A stretch of DNA of 64,000 bases from Robertmurraya_A mangrovi (lineage in GTDB: Bacteria > Bacillota > Bacilli > Bacillales > Cytobacillaceae): contig NZ_JAXOFX010000001.1 of NCBI RefSeq assembly GCF_034427655.1, positions 248,001 through 312,000 of the forward strand, written 5' to 3'. The number at the start of each line of letters is the position of its first letter. The first letter of the stretch is position 1. The notes under the pieces were generated by a model. That model saw only the letters and a program-made list of their open reading frames with translations. It ran no database searches and was not told the DNA's origin. A program made the position numbers and the translations under genes. Positions 58,481-64,000 of the stretch are shown here, in pieces.

Positions 58481-60274
58481 ATGACCTACCAACAAAGAAT
58501 CTCTTTGTTAATCATATTAGATACTTTTATCATTCTAACTTCCATCTTCATTAGCAGTTTGATATTAAACAACGTAGTTCAATTTCCCATATTGATAAGT
58601 ACTCTATCGGTAATAATCTTCCATCATCTATTCTCAATTGTTTTAAAACTATATAAGAAAGCTTGGGAATATGCAAGCATAGGAGAATTAGTTATTATTT
58701 TAAAGGCCATTACCTTCTCCATAATCTGCACAGCCTTTTTACAAATTATTTTACTACAAGACACATATATTCGATTCTTAATGATCACTTGGATGATCAA
58801 TGTTTTATTCATTAGTGGCTCCAGGCTCGCTTGGAGATTACTCCGTGATTCATTAATAAAAAAATACAAAAATCGAAAAAGAACATTAATTATTGGGGCT
58901 GGAGCAGCAGGGACGATGATAGCCAGGCAACTTCTTTATAATATTAAATCAGAACTCCTCCCTGTGGCGTTCATTGATGACAATAGTACGAAACAAAAAC
59001 TAGATATACTTGGTATCCCAGTTTACGGGGGAGTAAAAGATATCGAGAAAGCGGTAATGGATTTAAATATCGAAAACATAATTATAGCCATTCCATCTTT
59101 AAGCAAGAAAGATCTAAACACTATATTTGAAGAATGTGTTAAAACATCAGCTAAAACAAAGATAGTACCAATGTTAGAGGATATTGTTACTGGCAAGGTT
59201 TCTGTAAGTCAATTCAGAGATGTCCAGGTAGAAGATTTATTGGGGAGGGAGCCAAATGAGTTAGATATAGAGAGTATATCTGAATATATAACTAATAAGG
59301 TAGTTTTGGTAACTGGTGCTGGTGGATCAATTGGTTCTGAGATTTGCCGCCAAGTATCAAAATTTAATCCAAAAAAACTCGTTTTATTAGGTCATGGCGA
59401 AAACAGTATTTATAACATTGAGATGGAACTTAGAGAATCATTTAAAAACAGTAAAATTCAGTTTATAACTGAGATAGCTGACATACAGGATTTTAATAAA
59501 TTAATGATTTTGATGAAAGCTTATCGTCCTAATGTGGTTTATCATGCCGCTGCTCACAAACATGTTCCACTCATGGAACATAATCCCGAAGAAGCGGTAA
59601 AGAACAATATTATAGGAACATTAAATATCGCAAAAGTGGCATGTGTGAATAGTGTAGAGCGGTTTGTCATGATTTCTACAGATAAAGCCGTTAATCCAAC
59701 TAATGTCATGGGTGCGACTAAAAGACTAGCAGAGATGATGATCCAGCATATGGATAAGAACAGTAAAACTAAGTTTGTTGCTGTTCGTTTTGGAAATGTA
59801 TTAGGCAGTCGCGGTAGTGTCTTACCACTATTTAAGAAACAAATTGAAAAAGGAGGGCCAGTAACGGTCACCCATCCAGATATGGTGAGATATTTTATGA
59901 CCATTCCTGAAGCTTCGAGATTAGTTATTCAAGCAGGTGCACTAGCTAAAGGTGGGGAAATTTTTGTTTTGGATATGGGTGAGCCTGTAAAAATAGTTGA
60001 TTTAGCAAAAAATTTGATTAGACTGTCAGGAAATTCATTAGATGAAATAGGGATCGAATTTACAGGGATAAGACCAGGTGAGAAACTTTATGAAGAATTA
60101 CTAATGGAAGAGGAAGTACATGAAAAACAAGTATACCCGAAAATTTATATAGGAAAAACAACAGAATTATTTATCGAAGAAATTGATGAAATTATATCAA
60201 GCTTTCAAGACATGGATAGAGAGATGCTAAAGCAAAAACTGATAGCTTTAGCAAATAGAAAGTCCACGAAGTAA
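58481..60274 (+). CDS. epsC: EpsC-type nucleotide-sugar 4,6-dehydratase/epimerase
   Basis: A 597-residue membrane-tethered short-chain dehydrogenase of the FlaA1/WbpM/EpsC type. Four N-terminal membrane helices (residues 1-115), a CoA-binding-like Rossmann domain with LIIGAGAAGTMIA near 137, then the catalytic SDR domain starting VVLVTGAGGSIGSEI near 275, with the STDKAVNPTNVMGATKR active-site region near 410. It converts UDP-GlcNAc-type substrates to 4-keto-6-deoxy sugars, feeding the aminotransferase at 62111. AGGAGG sits 14 bases before ATG 58481, with a tiny TTG-AAA-TGA in between. First gene of the operon. Confidence 0.92.
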   Translation: MTYQQRISLLIILDTFIILTSIFISSLILNNVVQFPILISTLSVIIFHHLFSIVLKLYKKAWEYASIGELVIILKAITFSIICTAFLQIILLQDTYIRFLMITWMINVLFISGSRLAWRLLRDSLIKKYKNRKRTLIIGAGAAGTMIARQLLYNIKSELLPVAFIDDNSTKQKLDILGIPVYGGVKDIEKAVMDLNIENIIIAIPSLSKKDLNTIFEECVKTSAKTKIVPMLEDIVTGKVSVSQFRDVQVEDLLGREPNELDIESISEYITNKVVLVTGAGGSIGSEICRQVSKFNPKKLVLLGHGENSIYNIEMELRESFKNSKIQFITEIADIQDFNKLMILMKAYRPNVVYHAAAHKHVPLMEHNPEEAVKNNIIGTLNIAKVACVNSVERFVMISTDKAVNPTNVMGATKRLAEMMIQHMDKNSKTKFVAVRFGNVLGSRGSVLPLFKKQIEKGGPVTVTHPDMVRYFMTIPEASRLVIQAGALAKGGEIFVLDMGEPVKIVDLAKNLIRLSGNSLDEIGIEFTGIRPGEKLYEELLMEEEVHEKQVYPKIYIGKTTELFIEEIDEIISSFQDMDREMLKQKLIALANRKSTK

Positions 60275-60322
60275 ATAAATTTATCTTAATTTAAATAAGT
60301 CTTGGACAAGGGAAGTGATTTA

Positions 60323-60931
60323 ATGATTCTAAAAAGAACTTTTGACTTTTTCATATCCACAATGGCAGTTGTATTATTGCTCCCTTTATTCCTCTTATTA
60401 GCTTGTCTAGTTAAATATAAATTAGGCTCTCCTATTTTTTTTAAACAACAACGTCCAGGGTTACATGGAAAGCCTTTTCATCTATATAAATTTCGTAGTA
60501 TGAGCGATAAAAGAGATCGTGATGGTAAGTTATTACCAGATCTTCAGCGGTATACGCCATTTGGAAACTTCCTTAGAAGATACAGTTTAGATGAACTCCC
60601 CCAATTGTTCAATGTGATAAAGGGAGATTTAAGTTTAGTCGGACCCCGTCCATTATTAATGGAATATCTTCCTCTATATAATCAGGAACAAGCTAGGAGG
60701 CATTTAGTTAGGCCAGGAATAACTGGTTGGGCACAAGTGAATGGTCGGAACGCTATTTCTTGGAAAGAAAAGTTTAAATATGATGTTTGGTATGTTGATC
60801 ACCAATCATTCATTTTAGATTTAAAGATTATATTAATGACTATAAATAAAGTCATTCATTCAGATGGAATTAATCAACCCGGCCATGACTCGATGCCGGA
60901 TTTTAAAGGTAGCAAGGAGAATGATAGGTAA
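60323..60931 (+). CDS. Initiating sugar transferase (undecaprenyl-phosphate, EpsL-like)
   Basis: A 202-residue bacterial sugar transferase: one N-terminal membrane-embedded helix (about 10-32), then the catalytic region FKQQRPGLHGKPFHLYKFRS, with later SLVGPRPLLMEYLPLY and HLVRPGITGWAQVNGRN hallmarks. It attaches the first sugar-1-phosphate, probably made by the EpsC-type enzyme, to undecaprenyl phosphate. AAGGGAAGTGATTTA supports ATG 60323 over the start at 60302. Second gene of the operon, 48 bases after epsC. Confidence 0.93.
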   Translation: MILKRTFDFFISTMAVVLLLPLFLLLACLVKYKLGSPIFFKQQRPGLHGKPFHLYKFRSMSDKRDRDGKLLPDLQRYTPFGNFLRRYSLDELPQLFNVIKGDLSLVGPRPLLMEYLPLYNQEQARRHLVRPGITGWAQVNGRNAISWKEKFKYDVWYVDHQSFILDLKIILMTINKVIHSDGINQPGHDSMPDFKGSKENDR

Positions 60932-60975
60932 CGTTAGTATAAAGAGTTGTCCTCAGTGAAAGAGAGGTGAAGATA

Positions 60976-62055
60976 ATGTATGAGGTAATATCCATAAATG
61001 AGGAATTGAGATGGGACAACAAATTAAAGCTTCTCTCCAATTCAGACCCTTTTTATTTTAATAAATATTGTAAATTATATATGGAGTTTGGTGATGGAGA
61101 TCCTTATTTATTCATCTATCATGCCAAAGATGGAAATAATATTTACTATGTGTTTTTCAAAAGATTGATTAATTCTTTAGAATTTATAGAGAACAATGAT
61201 TATGAAAAATGGTATGACATTATTACTCCACCATATGGTTACGGTGGACCTCTATATGAAAAAACAAATGAAAAAACCATTGAGGGATTTAGAAAAGATT
61301 TTGAAACCTATTGTCAGGATGAAAACATAGTTACAGAGTTTGTTAGATTTCATCCATTATACAAGAATGCTAAGTATTTAGATAAATGTATGGATGTTTT
61401 CTACGATAGAGAAACCATTTATATTGATCTGCTAAAAACTGAAGAAGAAATCTTTAATAATTATCATAATAATCATAAAAGGAACGTGAGAAGAGGGTCT
61501 AATAATGGATTGGAATTTAGGGTTTTAAAAAGAGATGAGGCCTTACTCGAAGTTCATACTTTTTATCTTTTATATAAAGAAACGATGGATAAGTTAGGTG
61601 CTTTAAGTTATTCTTATTTTTCTGAATCATATATAAGGAACCTTCTTTCTGATTTGGATAACAATTCGGTTATAGGAGCTGTATTCTTCGAAGGAAAAAT
61701 GGTTGCAGCAGCTATATGTTTGTATGAAAGTGGTTGTCTGCATTATCATCTTGGTTGTTCTAAACAAGAATTTTTACATTTAGGAATTAATATATTTCTT
61801 TTTCATCACTTGGCTTTATGGGCTAAGAAATTGGGATTTCAAAAATTTCATTTAGGTGGAGGACATGTAGGAAGAGATTCTCTTTTTCAATTTAAACAAC
61901 GTTTTAATAAAGAAGGCGTTCTAAAGTTTTATATTGGTAAAAAGATTCATAATGAATCCATATATAAATCATTATTAAATCAATGGGAACGATACTATTC
62001 ACAAAAGGTGGATGGGCACTATTTTCCACTCTATAGAAAGGCTTATTCAAATTAG
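60976..62055 (+). CDS. FemAB/GNAT-like aminoacyl- or acyltransferase
   Basis: A 359-residue protein with two GNAT-like halves, resembling FemAB and Acetyltransf_6 proteins. Recognisable segments are FNNYHNNHKRNVRRGSNNG (near 155), KEEFLHLGINIFLFHHL-like KQEFLHLGINIFLFHH and FHLGGGHVGRDSLFQFKQRF near 300. In exopolysaccharide loci such proteins probably transfer an acyl or aminoacyl group to an amino sugar. AGAGGTGAAGATA supports ATG 60976. Third gene of the operon; the aminotransferase next to it would create the amine acceptor. Confidence 0.82.
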   Translation: MYEVISINEELRWDNKLKLLSNSDPFYFNKYCKLYMEFGDGDPYLFIYHAKDGNNIYYVFFKRLINSLEFIENNDYEKWYDIITPPYGYGGPLYEKTNEKTIEGFRKDFETYCQDENIVTEFVRFHPLYKNAKYLDKCMDVFYDRETIYIDLLKTEEEIFNNYHNNHKRNVRRGSNNGLEFRVLKRDEALLEVHTFYLLYKETMDKLGALSYSYFSESYIRNLLSDLDNNSVIGAVFFEGKMVAAAICLYESGCLHYHLGCSKQEFLHLGINIFLFHHLALWAKKLGFQKFHLGGGHVGRDSLFQFKQRFNKEGVLKFYIGKKIHNESIYKSLLNQWERYYSQKVDGHYFPLYRKAYSN

Positions 62056-62110
62056 GGTTTTAAATTTAATAAAAAGATTTTTAAAAATAAAATCTTTTGG
62101 AGAGTGAGAT

Positions 62111-63262
62111 ATGAACCACACTAGAATTCATCTTTCCATACCACATATGAGTGGGAAAGAACAAAAATATATTAAAGAGGCATTTGAAACAAATTGGATT
62201 GCTCCTTTAGGCCCTAATGTTGAAATGTTTGAAAAAGGTATTGCATCATATGTTGGAGTTGAAGATGCTGTAGCTGTAAGTTCTGGAACTGCTGCTATCC
62301 ACTTAGCTCTAGAGTTACTGAATGTTAAAAGAGGAGATAAAGTATTTTGCTCAACACTTACCTTTGTAGCGAGTGCTAATCCAATTCTTTATCAAGGGGC
62401 AGAACCGGTGTTTATTGATTCAGAGTCTGATACTTGGAATATGTCTCCAATAGCTTTGGAACGAGCCTTGGAAAACGCAGTTAAAGAGGGGGTCCTACCT
62501 AAAGCAATCATAGTTGTACACTTGTATGGCCAAAGTGCAAAGATGGAAGAGATTATGGCGATATGTAATAAATATAAAATACCTATTATAGAAGATTCTG
62601 CAGAGTCGCTAGGTTCTTTATATAAAGGTAAGCCTAGTGGAACGTTAGGAGAGTTTGGAATCTATTCTTTTAACGGAAATAAAATAATCACTACTTCAGG
62701 TGGAGGAATGATTGTATCTAACAACAAAGATGCACTAAAAAAAGCACGTTTTCTTGCTACACAAGCAAGAGATTCCGCTCCCCATTATCAGCATAGCTCC
62801 ATGGGTTACAACTATCGTTTGAGCAATATCCTAGCTGGTGTCGGGAGAGGTCAGCTAGAAGTATTAGATAAGAGAATAAGTGCAAGAAGAAAAATATTTA
62901 ATATATATAAGGAAGAGTTATCAGGTTTACCCGGTGTATCTTTTATGAAGGAATTAGAAAATACATTTTCTAATCGTTGGTTAACAACATTTACTATTGA
63001 CCCCGAATTCACTCCACTAACCAGCCAAGACTTAATCAAATCTTTAGACAATGAAAACATTGAAGCTAGACCGGTCTGGAAGCCACTACACTTACAACCA
63101 CTTTTTCAACAATGTAATTACTTCCCTCATAACGATAAAGAAAGTATATCTGATAAGCTTTTTAATGCGGGAGTTTGCCTTCCATCTAGTTCAAATTTGG
63201 ATTATGAAAGTCAAAAAAGAGTAATTCAGTGTATAAAAAATAAATTTAAGCTAAGGAAATGA
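62111..63262 (+). CDS. DegT/DnrJ/EryC1-family sugar aminotransferase (EpsN-like)
   Basis: A 383-residue PLP-dependent enzyme. The substrate and cofactor segments are clear: VSSGTAAIHLALELL near 57, VVHLYGQSAKMEEI near 135, DSAESLGSLYKGKPSG near 160 and the PLP lysine in FNGNKIITTSGGGM near 185. It aminates a 4-keto sugar, most likely the product of the dehydratase at 58481, with glutamate as donor. TTTTGGAGAGTGAGAT precedes ATG 62111. It fits as the next step after EpsC in making an N-acetylated diamino or amino deoxy sugar. Confidence 0.93.
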   Translation: MNHTRIHLSIPHMSGKEQKYIKEAFETNWIAPLGPNVEMFEKGIASYVGVEDAVAVSSGTAAIHLALELLNVKRGDKVFCSTLTFVASANPILYQGAEPVFIDSESDTWNMSPIALERALENAVKEGVLPKAIIVVHLYGQSAKMEEIMAICNKYKIPIIEDSAESLGSLYKGKPSGTLGEFGIYSFNGNKIITTSGGGMIVSNNKDALKKARFLATQARDSAPHYQHSSMGYNYRLSNILAGVGRGQLEVLDKRISARRKIFNIYKEELSGLPGVSFMKELENTFSNRWLTTFTIDPEFTPLTSQDLIKSLDNENIEARPVWKPLHLQPLFQQCNYFPHNDKESISDKLFNAGVCLPSSSNLDYESQKRVIQCIKNKFKLRK

Positions 63263-63276
63263 TACTGGAGGTCTAT

Positions 63277-64000
63277 ATGATGAACACAATCAGTATAAAT
63301 GAAGTGTGTATTATCCTCCTGAAACGGTGGAAGTTAATAGCCCTATGTACTTTAATCTCGGCATTCATTAGCATCATTCTATCCAATTATGTCATTGCTC
63401 CAAAATATCAGGCTTCCACACAAATACTCGTTTATCAAAAAGATTCAAATAATCAATTTGATATTTCTCAAATTAGAAATAATGTTGAGTTAATTAATAC
63501 TTATAGTGTAATAATCAAGAGCCCAGTTATTTTAGAGAAGGTCATTGAAGAGCTAGATCTTCCTGAAAGTATAAAACAACTTAACGAAAGCATAACTGTT
63601 AGTAGTCAAGAGAATTCTCAAATTATTACGATATCAGTTAGAGCAGAAAATGCTAAAAAGGCAATAGAAATAGTAAATGCCCTTTCTGAAACTTTTCAGA
63701 AAGAAGTTAAAGAGATTATGAAAATTGATAACGTAAGTATTCTTGCTAAAGCAAAATTAAATGAATCGGAAGTACCTGTTAGTCCCAAACCTACAATAAA
63801 CTTAATTATTGCAATTTTTATCGGATTTATACTCGGGCTGCTTTTCGTTTTAATAATGGACTTTTTTGATAATACATTAAAAGAGAGTAAGGATATTGAG
63901 AGATATCTTGGTTTTCCTGTATTAGGGAGTGTTAAAAATATCATAAACGATACAGATAAAAATGCTGGAAAAAATAAAAATGATAAAGGTAGGTTCGTAG
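63277..64000 (+). CDS. Wzz/YveK-type chain-length determinant, 3'-truncated by the window
   Basis: An open frame from ATG 63277 (or the adjacent ATG 63280) runs off the window end; 241 codons are visible. ACTGGAGGTCTAT provides the ribosome binding site. It has an N-terminal helix (LIALCTLISAFISIILSNYV, residues about 22-41), an external coiled middle part, a PKPTINLI segment and a second helix (IIAIFIGFILGLLFVLIM, about 173-190), the layout of Wzz/YveK/CpsC polymerase co-regulators. These control polymer length and often work with a tyrosine kinase, expected just beyond the edge. Last visible gene of the operon. Confidence 0.88.
   Translation, partial: MMNTISINEVCIILLKRWKLIALCTLISAFISIILSNYVIAPKYQASTQILVYQKDSNNQFDISQIRNNVELINTYSVIIKSPVILEKVIEELDLPESIKQLNESITVSSQENSQIITISVRAENAKKAIEIVNALSETFQKEVKEIMKIDNVSILAKAKLNESEVPVSPKPTINLIIAIFIGFILGLLFVLIMDFFDNTLKESKDIERYLGFPVLGSVKNIINDTDKNAGKNKNDKGRFV

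Overview
The window is low-GC Firmicute DNA, most likely from a spore-forming member of the Bacillaceae. Three things point there: the end of a spoVA operon, a yjcZ / spoVIF / yjcD / yjcF / yjcG / yjcH block in the same order as in Bacillus subtilis, and strong AGGAGG-type ribosome binding sites with frequent TTG starts and U-tailed terminators. Genus and species cannot be fixed from sequence reading alone.

Chromosomal left part (1-19197). It opens with the 3' end of spoVAD, then spoVAE, a YjcZ-type microprotein, spoVIF and the yjcD-yjcH block (SF1 helicase with a zinc-ribbon N-terminus, acetyltransferase, 2H phosphoesterase, esterase), followed by a PgpA-family protein. A TAXI-type TRAP operon follows (solute-binding lipoprotein, DUF1850 protein, fused permease). 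Next come an acetyltransferase, a tiny WYL-domain protein whose promoter contains an SOS (LexA) box, two paralogous secreted SH3b/glucosaminidase autolysins, an orphan ABC ATPase with degenerate motifs, and a tRNA-Val(GAC) gene.

Integrated element (about 19151-44273, 25 kb). A tyrosine integrase sits next to the tRNA, and 49 bp of the tRNA 3' half is duplicated at the far end, giving attL and attR. Near-identical AAACCACTTYACAA motifs lie just inside both ends and are candidate integrase arm sites. The element carries a helicase-like ATPase with a cysteine cluster, a structured 1-kb non-coding zone, a serine recombinase, a GIY-YIG/helicase fusion followed by a MazG-like pyrophosphohydrolase (candidate defence pair), a small ATP-dependent DNA ligase preceded by a 35-codon hydrophobic ORF, a frameshifted SOS-controlled yolD, and a PD-(D/E)XK-like nuclease. 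It also has an unusual run of exported proteins: SH3b proteins, a lipase-like hydrolase, a thermonuclease, a lipoprotein and a roughly 1075-residue surface protein. No capsid, packaging or conjugation genes are visible. Gene relics and long non-coding gaps suggest an old, partly decayed island or satellite-like element.

Chromosomal right part (44274-64000). The original tRNA terminator, now detached from its gene, is followed by an M3-family peptidase, a membrane-anchored protein of unknown role, an acetyltransferase, a DJ-1/PfpI protein, a LysR regulator, an aminoglycoside-phosphotransferase-fold protein, a LysE exporter and a CoxG-like SRPBCC protein. An ECF transporter operon on the minus strand (SAM hydrolase, UPF0397 S component, double ATPase, T component) comes next, then an aldo/keto reductase and an acyltransferase-3 membrane protein. 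The window ends in an exopolysaccharide operon: a structured leader resembling the epsC/EAR RNA by position, an EpsC-type nucleotide-sugar dehydratase, an initiating sugar transferase, a FemAB/GNAT-like transferase, a DegT-type aminotransferase and a truncated Wzz/YveK-type chain-length protein. Together these look like one pathway making and loading an aminated sugar onto a secreted polymer.
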